Positions 16,257 through 25,661 of a DNA stretch of 64,000 bases are shown piece after piece. The stretch comes from Amycolatopsis viridis (GTDB taxonomy: Bacteria > Actinomycetota > Actinomycetes > Mycobacteriales > Pseudonocardiaceae): positions 124,001 through 188,000 of the forward strand of contig NZ_JAANOU010000001.1 of assembly GCF_011758765.1 (NCBI RefSeq), given 5' to 3'. Both the position numbers and the translations under genes were made by a program. Numbering within the stretch: position 1 is the stretch's first letter; the number at the start of each line of letters is the position of its first letter. Below the pieces are notes generated by a model. That model was not told the origin of the DNA, searched no databases, and worked only from the letters and a program-made list of their open reading frames with translations.

Positions 16257-17507
16257 GTGGGTCGCGTTGAGCGCTTCGATCGACGCCTGGAATCCCTGGT
16301 GGGCAACACCTTCGCACGCATGTTCGGCGGGAACGTCGTCACGCAAGAGGTGGCGCAGGCCCTGGAACGCGAAGGGGAGGACAACGTCCGTGAGCTGGCC
16401 GGTGGCAGGCTGCTCGCTCCGAACCACTACATCGTGTCCCTGGGGCCGGCGGACCACGACCGGATGGCCGGCGACGAGTTGCGCGTCACCCGGGTGCTCA
16501 CGGAGGCCGTCCGGGAGCACCTCGCCGAACACGGCTGGGACACCTATGGTGACGTCGTAGTTTCGCTCGAGCGCAACGACGCGCTGCATACTGGACAATT
16601 CAAGACCCGTTCATCCGTCGACCCCGACGTCAGCGCGCGTACTGTCGCGGGTTCAGGACGGTCAGCACGACCCAGCAACGCAGGAGACCCAGCAATGAGC
16701 CAGCCTCCCGGCTACGGCCAAGGCCAATACGACCAGGGTGACCCGTACGGCCAGCAGGGCCAGTACGGCTACGGACAGCAGGGACAGCCCGGGTACGACC
16801 AGGGTTACGGGCAGCCGGCGCAGCCGGGTTACGACCAGGGTTACGGCCAGCACCAGGGCGGGTACGACCAGGGCGGCTACGGACAGCAGGGACAGCCCGG
16901 GTACGAGCAGGGTGGCTACGGGCAGCCGCCGCAGCCGGGTTACGACCAGGGTTACGGCCAGCCGCCGCAGCCGGGCTACGACCAGGGCTACGGGCAGCAC
17001 CCGGGCGGGTACGACCAGGGTTACGGGCAGCCGGCGCAACCGGGTTACGACCAGGGCTACGGCCAGCCGCCGCAGCCGGGCTACGACCAGGGCGGCTACG
17101 GGCAGCCGCAGGGCTACGGCACGCCGCCCGGTGGCTACGGTCCCCCGCAGGGCGCACCGGACCCGTACGCGCAGCAGGGCTACGCCCCGCCGCCCGCCGC
17201 GCCCGGCGCCGGCCGTCAGGTACAGGCTGTCCTGCAGCTCGACGACGGCTCGAACCGGAACTACACGCTCAAGCAGGGCGGCAACGTCATCGGCCGCGGC
17301 CAGGACGCCGACTTCCGCCTGCCGGACACCGGTGTCTCCCGCCGCCACCTGGAGATCACCTGGGACGGCCAGAGCGCGACGCTCGCCGACATCGGCTCCA
17401 CCAACGGCACCACGGTCAACGGCACCCCGGTGCAGACGTGGCAGCTCGCCGACGGTGACGTGATCCGGGTCGGGCACTCCTCGCTGGTGTTCCGCACGCA
17501 GGGCTGA
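16257..17507 (+). CDS. fhaA: FHA domain protein FhaA with DUF3662 N-terminus
   Basis: Phosphothreonine-reading scaffold of the PknA/PknB system, known in mycobacteria to bind MviN/MurJ and slow peptidoglycan synthesis. 416 residues: DUF3662 domain at about 1-120, a long Gly/Tyr/Gln/Pro low-complexity region, and a C-terminal FHA domain from about 325 ([30 protein letters not shown]). GTG start with purine-rich GGAGGAGGG upstream; a TAGGAT -10-like element lies about 40 bases before the start. First gene of the cell-wall kinase cluster. Confidence 0.93.
   Translation: MGRVERFDRRLESLVGNTFARMFGGNVVTQEVAQALEREGEDNVRELAGGRLLAPNHYIVSLGPADHDRMAGDELRVTRVLTEAVREHLAEHGWDTYGDVVVSLERNDALHTGQFKTRSSVDPDVSARTVAGSGRSARPSNAGDPAMSQPPGYGQGQYDQGDPYGQQGQYGYGQQGQPGYDQGYGQPAQPGYDQGYGQHQGGYDQGGYGQQGQPGYEQGGYGQPPQPGYDQGYGQPPQPGYDQGYGQHPGGYDQGYGQPAQPGYDQGYGQPPQPGYDQGGYGQPQGYGTPPGGYGPPQGAPDPYAQQGYAPPPAAPGAGRQVQAVLQLDDGSNRNYTLKQGGNVIGRGQDADFRLPDTGVSRRHLEITWDGQSATLADIGSTNGTTVNGTPVQTWQLADGDVIRVGHSSLVFRTQG
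16738..17128 (+). repeat. Tandem in-frame repeats inside fhaA
   Basis: Imperfect repeats of about 36 bases coding for units like [12 protein letters not shown], with shorter and longer variants, roughly ten copies. Copies differ mostly at third positions and in PPQP/PAQP/HQGG endings. The region is expected to vary in copy number between strains and to be intrinsically disordered. Confidence 0.9.
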
Positions 17508-17631
17508 CACGCGCGCCGGTAGCCTGCGCCTGCCCGGGTTCGCACCCGAAATCCCGTGTCCCGCAGAATGACCCCTGCGAGACGCCGTGGCGCGTGCGTG
17601 CCACGGTCGGGGAAACAGAAGGCGGAGACAC

Positions 17632-18099
17632 GTGCCGGAGCTGGTCGTTCAACTCACCAGAGTGGGCTTTCTCGTGCTGCTCTGGCTGTTCGTGCTGGCC
17701 GCCCTTCGGGTGGTGCGCTCGGATCTGTACGCGGCGTCGGGCCTGAAGGTGGCGATGCCGGGCCTGCGCCGGGCGAAGGAGCAGAAGAAGCCGCGGGGCG
17801 GCGCCAAGACGCCTCGCCAGCTGCTCGTCACCCACGGGGCGCTGGCCGGGACGCGGATCGCGCTGGACGGCAGACCGATCACGATCGGCCGCGCCGACGA
17901 CTCGACGCTGGTGCTGGACGACGACTACGCCTCGACCCGGCACGCTCGGCTGTCGCTGCGCGGCGCGGACTGGTACGTGGAAGATCTGGGATCGACCAAC
18001 GGCACTTATCTGGACCGGGCTAAGGTCACTGCACCCCTCCGAGTTCCACTCGGTGTCCCCATCCGGATCGGCAAGACGGTGATCGAGCTTCGCCCATGA
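17632..18099 (+). CDS. fhaB: FHA domain membrane protein FhaB (FipA)
   Basis: 155 residues: an N-terminal transmembrane helix (about 6-27), a basic linker, and a C-terminal FHA domain (ITIGRADDSTLVL, STRHARLSL, LGSTNGTYLD). In mycobacteria this protein is a PknA/PknB substrate linking kinases to FtsZ and FtsQ. The GTG start follows GGCGGAGA; a longer in-frame reading lacks support. Ends in an ATGA overlap with pstP. Confidence 0.92.
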   Translation: MPELVVQLTRVGFLVLLWLFVLAALRVVRSDLYAASGLKVAMPGLRRAKEQKKPRGGAKTPRQLLVTHGALAGTRIALDGRPITIGRADDSTLVLDDDYASTRHARLSLRGADWYVEDLGSTNGTYLDRAKVTAPLRVPLGVPIRIGKTVIELRP

Positions 18100-19403
18100 C
18101 ACTCGTTCTTCGCTACGCGGCCCGCAGTGACCGTGGCCTGGTGCGGTCGAGCAACCAGGACTCGGTGTACGCAGGGCCCCGCCTGCTCGCGCTCGCCGAC
18201 GGCATGGGTGGCCATGCTGCGGGCGAGGTGGCCAGCAAGGTCGTGATCGCTTCCCTCGCCCCGCTCGACGACGACGAGCCGGGCGACGACCTGCTGAGCA
18301 TGCTGAGAGACGCGGTGGCCGGCGGTAACGCGGCCATCAGCGAGCTGGTGGCGAACGACCCCGACCTCGACGGGATGGGCACCACCCTCACCGCGATGTT
18401 GTTCTCGGGCTCCCGCCTGGGCATGGTGCACGTCGGTGACTCGCGGGCCTACCTGTACCGCAACGGCCAGCTGACCCAGATCACCCGTGACGACAGCTTC
18501 GTCAACGAGCTGCTCGAGCAGGGCCGCATCACCGCCGATCAGGCCGCGACCCACCCGCAGCGGTCGCTGCTGCTCAAGGCGCTCACCGGGCACGAGGTGG
18601 AGCCGAGCCTGACCGTGCGCGAGGCGCGCGCCGGCGACCGGTACCTGCTGTGCTCCGACGGTCTGTCCGGGATGGTCAGCGACGAGACCCTGGCCGAGGC
18701 CATCCGCATCCCGGACCCGCAGGACTGCGCCGACCGGATGATCGAGCTGGCGCTCAAGGGCGGCGGCACCGACAACGTGACGGTCATCGTCGCGGACGTG
18801 GTGGACGTCGAGTACGGCGAGAACGCCCCCATCGTGGGCGGCGCCGCCGGTGACGGCAGCGACCAGTACGACCACCAGGGCGATTCCCCCGCGGCCCGTG
18901 CCAGGGCACTGACCCAGCCGCCCCCGCCGCCACCGCAGATGATCGTGCCGCCGGAGGAGCCGAGGAAGCGCCGCAAGTGGCGCTGGGTCGTCGGCATCCT
19001 GCTGGTCCTGGTCGTGCTCGGCGCGGGTGCCATCGCCACCCGCTACTTCGTGCTGAGCCAGTACTACGTCGGCGAGGGCGCGGGCGGCGAGGTGGCGATC
19101 TTCCGCGGCGTGCCCGGCAGCATCCTGGGCATTCCGCTGCACCAGCAGGCCGAGGGTTCGTGCCCGGCCGGTGACCAGATGTGCGACAAGCTCACCGTGC
19201 CGCAACTGCAACAGGACGCGCAGGCGGCGGTGCGCAACGGCGTGAAGAAGGACAGTTTGGCCGACGCCCGCGACTACATCGACAACTTCCTGCGGTTCAA
19301 GACGTTGCGGGATTGCGCGCAGCCCACCGTTCCCGGGGTGACGACGAGCCAGCAGCCGGGGAGGGACTGCGCGACGACGACGGTGCCAGGAGGCGGTGGC
19401 TGA
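18096..19403 (+). CDS. pstP: PP2C-type Ser/Thr phosphatase PstP
   Basis: Membrane-anchored metal-dependent phosphatase that reverses PknA/PknB phosphorylation. 435 residues: PP2C domain at about 1-238 with the metal-binding motifs NQDS, ADGMGGHAAGE, GDSRAYL, SDGLSGM and GGGTDN; a proline-rich linker; one transmembrane helix near 297-318; and an extracellular domain of about 115 residues with four cysteines. The ATG overlaps the fhaB stop, and its stop overlaps the rodA start (TGATG). Confidence 0.95.
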   Translation: MTLVLRYAARSDRGLVRSSNQDSVYAGPRLLALADGMGGHAAGEVASKVVIASLAPLDDDEPGDDLLSMLRDAVAGGNAAISELVANDPDLDGMGTTLTAMLFSGSRLGMVHVGDSRAYLYRNGQLTQITRDDSFVNELLEQGRITADQAATHPQRSLLLKALTGHEVEPSLTVREARAGDRYLLCSDGLSGMVSDETLAEAIRIPDPQDCADRMIELALKGGGTDNVTVIVADVVDVEYGENAPIVGGAAGDGSDQYDHQGDSPAARARALTQPPPPPPQMIVPPEEPRKRRKWRWVVGILLVLVVLGAGAIATRYFVLSQYYVGEGAGGEVAIFRGVPGSILGIPLHQQAEGSCPAGDQMCDKLTVPQLQQDAQAAVRNGVKKDSLADARDYIDNFLRFKTLRDCAQPTVPGVTTSQQPGRDCATTTVPGGGG

Positions 19404-20899
19404 TGAGCCAGCCACCACTGCCGGATCCGGCAGCCGCCGTCTACGCCAGCAACCCGCCGCGGGAACTGCCCACCAGGCGCGGCACCGAGCTGGCCATGCT
19501 CGGTTTCGCCGCGTTCATCGTGACTTGCGCGTTCGTGCTCGTGCAGGCGAACCAGGAACAGGAGCTGTCCTGGTCGATCGTCTGGTACGGCCTGGCGTAC
19601 CTGGGTCTCTTCGCGATCGCCCACGCCGCCGTGCGCCGGTGGGCGGCCTACGCCGATCCACTGATCCTGCCGTCCGTGGCGCTGCTCAACGGACTGGGCC
19701 TGGTGATGATCTACCGGATCGACCTGGCGATGGCCGAGCGGGCGACGAAGGCCAGCCGCGACTTCACCGCGGCCGCGCCCAAGCAGGTGCTGTTCACCGC
19801 GCTCGCGCTGGCGCTGTTCCTGGCCGTGCTGATCATGGTTCGCGACCACCGGACGCTGTCCCGGTACGGCTACACGGCGGGCCTGATCGGCATGGTCGCG
19901 CTGGCGCTGCCGGCGCTGCTGCCGAGTTCGCTGTCGGAGGTCAACGGCGCGAAGGTGTGGCTGAAGCTGCCCGGCCTCTCGATCCAGCCCGCCGAGTTCT
20001 CGAAGATCCTGCTGATGATCTTCTTCGCCTCGTTCCTGGTGGCCAAACGCGATTTGTTCATGATCGCCGGCCGCAAGGTGCTCGGCGTCGAGCTGCCACG
20101 CGCTCGTGACCTCGGCCCGCTGCTCATCGCCGCCGCGGTCTGTCTGCTGGTGCTGGTGTTCGAAAAGGACCTGGGCACCTCGTTGCTGATCTTCGGCATC
20201 GTGCTGGTGATGCTCTACGTCGCCACCGAGCGCGCGATCTGGGTGGTCACCGGGCTCGCCTTTTTCGTGGTCGGCTGCCTCATCGCCTACCAGCTGTTCA
20301 CGCACGTCGAGCAGCGCGTGGCGAACTGGATCGACCCGCTCGCGACCTACTCGAACCAGGGCGGCGGATACCAGATCGCGCAGGGCCTGTTCGGGCTGGG
20401 CACCGGTGGCGTCGGCGGCACCGGCCTCGGCGCCGGGCGCCCGGACATCGTGCCGGAAGCCAACACCGACTTCATCACCGCCGGTCTGGGCGAGGAACTC
20501 GGGTTCATCGGGCTGGCCGCGATCCTGATGATCTACCTGCTGCTGGCCACCCGCGGCATGCGCAGCGCGCTGGCGGTCCGGGACACCTTCGGCAAGCTGC
20601 TCGGCTGCGGCCTGTCGTTCGCGATCGTCATGCAGGTGTTCGTGATCGTGGGCGGGGTGACGAAGCTGATCCCGATGACCGGTATCACGACGCCGTTCCT
20701 GTCCTACGGCGGTTCGTCGCTGCTGGCCAACTACATCCTGGTCGCCCTGCTGCTGCGCATCTCCGACGCGGCTCGGCGACCGGCGCAACGCGCCCGGCCC
20801 AAGCAGCCGCCGCAGCAGGCTCCGCTGGCCGAGGCGAACACCGTGATGGTCAACCGCCCGCCGGCCGGCGGGAACCAGGCAGGGGAACCCACGGCATGA
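19403..20899 (+). CDS. rodA: SEDS-family peptidoglycan glycosyltransferase RodA
   Basis: Polytopic membrane enzyme (FtsW/RodA/SpoVE) polymerising lipid II during cell-wall elongation; 498 residues with at least ten membrane segments. Conserved SEDS features are LSIQPAEFSKI, FEKDLGTSLL, and near the end GITTPFLSYGGSS. Coupled at both ends to pstP and pbpA, its expected class B PBP partner. Confidence 0.95.
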   Translation: MSQPPLPDPAAAVYASNPPRELPTRRGTELAMLGFAAFIVTCAFVLVQANQEQELSWSIVWYGLAYLGLFAIAHAAVRRWAAYADPLILPSVALLNGLGLVMIYRIDLAMAERATKASRDFTAAAPKQVLFTALALALFLAVLIMVRDHRTLSRYGYTAGLIGMVALALPALLPSSLSEVNGAKVWLKLPGLSIQPAEFSKILLMIFFASFLVAKRDLFMIAGRKVLGVELPRARDLGPLLIAAAVCLLVLVFEKDLGTSLLIFGIVLVMLYVATERAIWVVTGLAFFVVGCLIAYQLFTHVEQRVANWIDPLATYSNQGGGYQIAQGLFGLGTGGVGGTGLGAGRPDIVPEANTDFITAGLGEELGFIGLAAILMIYLLLATRGMRSALAVRDTFGKLLGCGLSFAIVMQVFVIVGGVTKLIPMTGITTPFLSYGGSSLLANYILVALLLRISDAARRPAQRARPKQPPQQAPLAEANTVMVNRPPAGGNQAGEPTA

Positions 20900-22362
20900 A
20901 CAAGCCCATGCGCCGCGTCGGCATCGCGATGATCACCATGGTGGTGCTGCTGCTCGCCAACATCACCTACATCCAGGTGGTGAAGGCCGACCAGTACCGG
21001 ACCGACTCGCGCAACCAGCGGGTGCTGCTGGACCAGTACTCCCGACAGCGCGGCAGCATCGTGTCGCAGTTCGACGGCCAGGTGCTGGCCGACGTGACCG
21101 AGACGGACGACAAGCTGCGGTTCCTCCGCCGCTACGCCAACGGCCCGATGTACGCGCCGGTCACCGGCTACTACTCGGTGCGCTACGGCTCCGGTGGCCT
21201 GGAGCGGGCCGAGGACGACATCCTCAACGGCGAGGACCCGCGACTGCTCGTGCGCCGCCTGTCGGACATGATCACCGGGCGCGATCCGCGTGGCGGGAAC
21301 GTCCAGCTGACCATCAACCCGGCGGTGCAGTCGGCCCTGTACAACTCGATGACGTCGAAGGGCTACACCGGCGCCGCGGTCGCGATGAACCCGAAGACGG
21401 GCGAGATCCTCGCGATGGTGTCCACGCCGTCCTACGACCCGAACGCACTCGCCTCGCACGACGGCGACGACCAGCAGCAGGCGTGGTCCCGGTTCAGCGA
21501 CGACCCGAAGAACCCGATGCTGAACCGGGCGATCTCGGAGACCTACCCGCCGGGTTCGACGTTCAAGCTGCTGATCGCCGCGGCCGAGCTGGAGAACGGC
21601 GCCACCGCGGACACGCCGGTGAGCAACGCGCCGAACGTGAAGCTGCCGGGCACCAACGTCACGCTGGAGAACTACGGCGGCGAGGTCTGCCCCGGCACCA
21701 CCTTCAAGGACGCGCTCGCCCACTCCTGCAACGTCCCGTTCGCGACCTTCGCGGGCCAGCTGGGAGCGGACAAGCTGCGCCAGACCGCGGCGAACTTCGG
21801 ACTCGGCGCACCGCTGTCGATCCCGATGAACGTCGTGCCGTCCAGTCTGGGCGACCTGGACTCGCAGGCCGCGCTGTACCAGTCCGGCATCGGCCAGCGC
21901 GACGTGCGGCTGACGCCGCTGCAGGACCTGATGCTGTCCGCCACCATCGCCAACGGCGGGATGGCCATGAAACCGCAGCTGATCAAGAAGCTGCTCGCGC
22001 CGGACCTGTCCGACCTGCAGAGCTTCAGCCCGCAGGAGCTGACCGGCACGCCGGCGCTGTCGCCGCAGAACGCGGCCGTGCTGCGGGACATGATGCTCGC
22101 CTCCGAGGCCAACACCAAGGGCGGCGGCAAGCGCGGCAACATCCAGATCGCGTCCAAGACCGGGACCGCCGAGCACGGCACCGACCCGAAGGCGACCCCG
22201 CCGCACGCCTGGTACACCGCGTTCGCCCCGGCGGCCGACCCGCAGATCGCGGTCGCGGTGATCGTGGAGTCGGGCGGCAACCGCGGCCTGGAGGCCACCG
22301 GTGGCACGGTGGCGGCCGAGATCGGCCGCGCCGCGATCAACGCCCAGCTCGGGGGTGGGTAG
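20896..22362 (+). CDS. pbpA: Class B penicillin-binding protein PbpA
   Basis: Membrane-anchored peptidoglycan transpeptidase, 488 residues. One N-terminal membrane helix (about 7-26), a dimerisation region, then the transpeptidase domain with STFK at 221-224 (nucleophile Ser221), SCN at 277-279 and KTG at 421-423. Works with RodA encoded just before it; in mycobacteria PbpA is a PknB substrate. ATGA overlap with rodA. Confidence 0.95.
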   Translation: MNKPMRRVGIAMITMVVLLLANITYIQVVKADQYRTDSRNQRVLLDQYSRQRGSIVSQFDGQVLADVTETDDKLRFLRRYANGPMYAPVTGYYSVRYGSGGLERAEDDILNGEDPRLLVRRLSDMITGRDPRGGNVQLTINPAVQSALYNSMTSKGYTGAAVAMNPKTGEILAMVSTPSYDPNALASHDGDDQQQAWSRFSDDPKNPMLNRAISETYPPGSTFKLLIAAAELENGATADTPVSNAPNVKLPGTNVTLENYGGEVCPGTTFKDALAHSCNVPFATFAGQLGADKLRQTAANFGLGAPLSIPMNVVPSSLGDLDSQAALYQSGIGQRDVRLTPLQDLMLSATIANGGMAMKPQLIKKLLAPDLSDLQSFSPQELTGTPALSPQNAAVLRDMMLASEANTKGGGKRGNIQIASKTGTAEHGTDPKATPPHAWYTAFAPAADPQIAVAVIVESGGNRGLEATGGTVAAEIGRAAINAQLGGG

Positions 22363-22365
22363 CGC

Positions 22366-23535
22366 ATGCTGTCCACCGGTCAGCTACTGGCCGATCGCTA
22401 CCGGCTCGTGCACCGCATCGCGGTGGGCGGCATGGGTGAGGTGTGGCAGGCCAGTGACACCCGGTTGGACCGCATCGTGGCGGTGAAGGTGCTCAAGGCC
22501 GAGCTGTCGCAGGACGCGGAGTTCCTGCACCGCTTCCGCACCGAGGCGCGGACGACCGCGTCCCTGAACCACCCGGGCATCGCGGCGGTGCACGACTACG
22601 GCGAAACGGTCGCGGGCGAGCACGCGATCGCGTACCTGGTGATGGAGCACGTCGACGGTGAACCGCTGGCCGGGATCCTGCTGCGTGAAGGCAGGCTGGC
22701 CGCCGACCGGACGCTGGACATCCTCGAACAGGCCGGCAACGCGTTGCAGGCCGCGCACGAGCGCGGGCTGGTCCACCGGGACATCAAGCCGGGCAACATC
22801 CTGGTCACCCCCACCGGCACGGTGAAGATCACCGACTTCGGCATCGCGAAGGCCGCCGACGCCGCGCCCGTCACCCGCTCCGGCATGGTGATGGGCACCG
22901 CCCACTACATCGCGCCGGAGCAGGCGCTCGGTCACGACGCGGAACCGGCGAGCGACGTGTACTCGCTGGCGGTGTGCGGGTACGAGTGCCTGGCCGGGCA
23001 CCGCCCGTTCCTGTCCGAGAACGCGGTGACGGTCGCGATGATGCACATCCGCGACCTGCCGCCGCCACTGCCGCCGGATGTGCCGCCGCACGCACGCGCC
23101 GTCATCGAGGCGACCCTGGTCAAGGACCCGCGGCAGCGCTACAACAGCGGCGGCGAGTTCGCGGCCGCGATCGCCGCGGTGCGGGCCGGGCACGCGCTCC
23201 CGACGCCACGCGGCCTGGTGCAGACTTATGCTCCGGCCGCCGGGCCGGTGGCAGCGACCGGGCCGGTGCCGCAGTCGGCGATGCAGCCGCTCAGCCCAGC
23301 CGGGATGCCGCACCCGAGCGGGGTGCTGCCGATGCCGGTGCCACCGCGCAGGCGGGTGCCGATCGCCGTGTGGGTGCTGCTGGCCCTGCTGGTGGCCGGG
23401 ATCGTGGTGGCGCTGCTGGTGTTCCTGCCCGACTGGGGAGGTCCCGACAGCGGCCACGCCCCGGTCGGCACGACCGACATGGTTCCCGGCTCGCGGCATT
23501 TCCCTCCCCCCGAACAGACGACTTACGAGGCATGA
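22366..23535 (+). CDS. pknA: Ser/Thr protein kinase PknA
   Basis: Transmembrane Hanks-type kinase, 389 residues. Glycine loop [10 protein letters not shown], catalytic Lys41 in VAVKVLK, catalytic loop [11 protein letters not shown] and APE motifs are intact. A proline-rich juxtamembrane stretch and one transmembrane helix near 333-355 follow, with a short extracellular tail lacking PASTA repeats, as in mycobacterial PknA. Controls cell shape and division through substrates encoded in this cluster. Confidence 0.95.
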   Translation: MLSTGQLLADRYRLVHRIAVGGMGEVWQASDTRLDRIVAVKVLKAELSQDAEFLHRFRTEARTTASLNHPGIAAVHDYGETVAGEHAIAYLVMEHVDGEPLAGILLREGRLAADRTLDILEQAGNALQAAHERGLVHRDIKPGNILVTPTGTVKITDFGIAKAADAAPVTRSGMVMGTAHYIAPEQALGHDAEPASDVYSLAVCGYECLAGHRPFLSENAVTVAMMHIRDLPPPLPPDVPPHARAVIEATLVKDPRQRYNSGGEFAAAIAAVRAGHALPTPRGLVQTYAPAAGPVAATGPVPQSAMQPLSPAGMPHPSGVLPMPVPPRRRVPIAVWVLLALLVAGIVVALLVFLPDWGGPDSGHAPVGTTDMVPGSRHFPPPEQTTYEA

Positions 23536-23572
23536 TGAGCACACCTTGGACGGAATGGAACGGCCTTCCCCG

Positions 23573-25549
23573 ATGACTGCACCCAGGATGCTGTCCAACC
23601 GCTACGAACTGGGCGACACGCTCGGTTACGGCGGCATGTCCGAGGTCCACCACGGCACGGACATCCGGCTGGGCCGCGAGGTCGCCGTGAAGATCCTGCG
23701 TGCCGACCTCGCCCGGGACCCGCAGTTCCAGGAGCGGTTCCGCCGTGAGGCGCAGAACGCGGCGGCGCTGAACCACCCGGCGATCGTCGCCGTGTACGAC
23801 ACCGGTGAGGCGCAGACCGAGTACGGCCCGCTGCCGTACATCGTGATGGAGTACGTGCGCGGCCGGACGCTGCGGGACATGGTCAAGACCGAGGGGCCGC
23901 TGTCGCAGAAGCGCGCCATGGAGGTCATGGCGGACGTCTGCGCCGCGCTGGATTTCTCGCACCGGCACGGGATCGTGCACCGGGACGTGAAGCCGGCGAA
24001 CGTGATGATCACCGACCAGGGCGCGGTCAAGGTGATGGACTTCGGCATCGCGCGCGCGATGCACGACGGCCAGGCCGCGATGACGCAGACCGCCGCGGTG
24101 ATCGGCACCGCGCAGTACCTGTCGCCGGAGCAGGCGCGCGGTGAGGGTGTGGACGCGCGCAGTGACGTGTACGCCGCCGGCTGCGTGCTGTTCGAGCTGG
24201 TCACCGGCGAGCCGCCGTTCACCGGTGATTCACCGGTCGCGGTCGCCTACCAGCACGTGCGGGAGGACCCGAAGGCGCCGTCGGCGGTCAACCCGGCGGT
24301 GTCGCCGGAGCTGGACGCGATCGTGCTGAAAGCGCTCGCGAAGGGCCCGGCGAACCGGTACCAGTCGGCCGCCGAGATGCGCGCGGACCTGGTCCGGACG
24401 CTGTCCGGGCAGCGTCCGTCCGCACCGATGGTGATGACCGCGGACGAGCGCACCCAGGTGCTCGGCGGGGCGCCCGGGCACGCCGCCGATTACGACGACG
24501 ACCCGGCCGCTGCCGGGGAGGACGCGCAGCGCCGCAAGCGCCGCCGGATCGTCGCGGCCGTGATCTTCACCCTGATCGGCGTCGGGCTGCTCGCGTTCAT
24601 CCTGTGGCTGAACAACGCCTTCGACGCCAAGCCGGACACCGAGATGATCCCCGACGTCCGGCACCAGACCCAGGCACAGGCCGAGTCGACGCTTCGCAGC
24701 AAGGGGTTCAGCAACTTCACGACGGTGGACAAGCCGTGCGTGCGCCAGCCCAACGGGACCGAGACGTGCTCGGCCGACTCCATCGACACGGTGATCAGCA
24801 CGGATCCGGCCGCGGGGACGAGGCTCGCGAAAGACCAGGTGATCAAGCTCTACATCGGCCGCCGTCCGGCCAACGTCGCGGTGCCGAACCTGCTGGGCAA
24901 GACCCGCGACGAGGCCCAGGCGCTGCTCAACCAGGCCGGGTTGCTGCTCGACCCGGCCGTGTCGGAGGTCGACGTCGACGACGCGAACCAGTACGGCAAG
25001 GTGCTGGGCCAGAACCCGGCCGCGAACACCCAGATCCCGCAGGGCACCACGGTGGCGATCAAGGTCGGCAAGACGCCGAACATGGTCACGATCACCGACT
25101 ACACCGGCCAGCAGTACAGCGTCGCCAAGGCCGGCCTGGAGGCCCTCGGGTTCAAGGTGAGCAAGCAGGAGGCCGACTCGGACCAGCCGCAGGGCCAGGT
25201 CCTCAACCAGAAGCCGAACGGCGGCCAGCAGCGGGAGGGCTCGACCGTCGTCCTGACCGTGTCGAACGGGTCGCAGCAGAAGATCACGATGCCGGACCTG
25301 CGCGGCCTGACCCAGAACGAGGCGATGCAGCGGTTGCAGCAGGCCGGCTGGGACGGCGACGCGAACTACCAGGCCGACAAGAACGCCGGTGACGACATGG
25401 CCGGCAAGGTCACCGGCACGGCGCCGGGACCGGGCACCCAGATCGCGAAGAACCAGGCGATCACGATGTTCATCGGCGAATCCGACGGCGGCGGGAACGA
25501 CAGTTCCTCGCCGAGCAGCTCGCACGGGTTCCCCATACCCCGCAACTGA
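23573..25549 (+). CDS. pknB: Ser/Thr protein kinase PknB with PASTA domains
   Basis: Receptor kinase sensing peptidoglycan fragments or lipid II, 658 residues. Kinase domain at 1-280 with Lys40, HRDVKPAN, DFG and the autophosphorylated activation-loop TQT followed by GTAQYLSPEQ. Membrane helix near 335-356, then four extracellular PASTA repeats and a Ser-rich tail. The chosen ATG gives MTAPRMLSNRYELG, matching the mycobacterial PknB start; an ATG 18 bases upstream is less likely. Last gene of the cluster, followed by a strong terminator. Confidence 0.95.
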   Translation: MTAPRMLSNRYELGDTLGYGGMSEVHHGTDIRLGREVAVKILRADLARDPQFQERFRREAQNAAALNHPAIVAVYDTGEAQTEYGPLPYIVMEYVRGRTLRDMVKTEGPLSQKRAMEVMADVCAALDFSHRHGIVHRDVKPANVMITDQGAVKVMDFGIARAMHDGQAAMTQTAAVIGTAQYLSPEQARGEGVDARSDVYAAGCVLFELVTGEPPFTGDSPVAVAYQHVREDPKAPSAVNPAVSPELDAIVLKALAKGPANRYQSAAEMRADLVRTLSGQRPSAPMVMTADERTQVLGGAPGHAADYDDDPAAAGEDAQRRKRRRIVAAVIFTLIGVGLLAFILWLNNAFDAKPDTEMIPDVRHQTQAQAESTLRSKGFSNFTTVDKPCVRQPNGTETCSADSIDTVISTDPAAGTRLAKDQVIKLYIGRRPANVAVPNLLGKTRDEAQALLNQAGLLLDPAVSEVDVDDANQYGKVLGQNPAANTQIPQGTTVAIKVGKTPNMVTITDYTGQQYSVAKAGLEALGFKVSKQEADSDQPQGQVLNQKPNGGQQREGSTVVLTVSNGSQQKITMPDLRGLTQNEAMQRLQQAGWDGDANYQADKNAGDDMAGKVTGTAPGPGTQIAKNQAITMFIGESDGGGNDSSSPSSSHGFPIPRN

Positions 25550-25559
25550 CCGCGGAAAC

Positions 25560-25591
25560 CGGGCCCGCTTCCTCTCGAGGAGGCGGGCCCG
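25560..25591 (+). terminator. Terminator after pknB
   Basis: Hairpin with the outer stem CGGGCCCGC and its complement and an inner CCTC/GAGG stem, followed by TTTCG. Placed directly after the pknB stop, it closes the cell-wall kinase operon. Confidence 0.85.
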
Positions 25592-25623
25592 TTTCGCGTC
25601 CGTGACCCGTTGATCGAGGGCCT

Positions 25624-25657
25624 GTGACAGAACGCATACGTTCTGCGAATAACGTAT
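25624..25657 (+). promoter_or_regulatory. Leaderless promoter with two overlapping inverted repeats
   Basis: TAACGT at 25650 places the transcription start on the A of the ATG at 25662; a TGTGACA-like -35 lies upstream. Two perfect repeats overlap it: CAGAACG with CGTTCTG four bases apart, and ATACGTT with AACGTAT eight bases apart (25636-25657). The arrangement implies a repressor site over the core promoter. Confidence 0.5.
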
Positions 25658-25661
25658 CCGT

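Noticed and set aside
16738..17128. CRISPR-like repeat array
   Set aside because: Repeats are in frame within fhaA, have no spacers, and code for [12 protein letters not shown] units; no cas genes are present.
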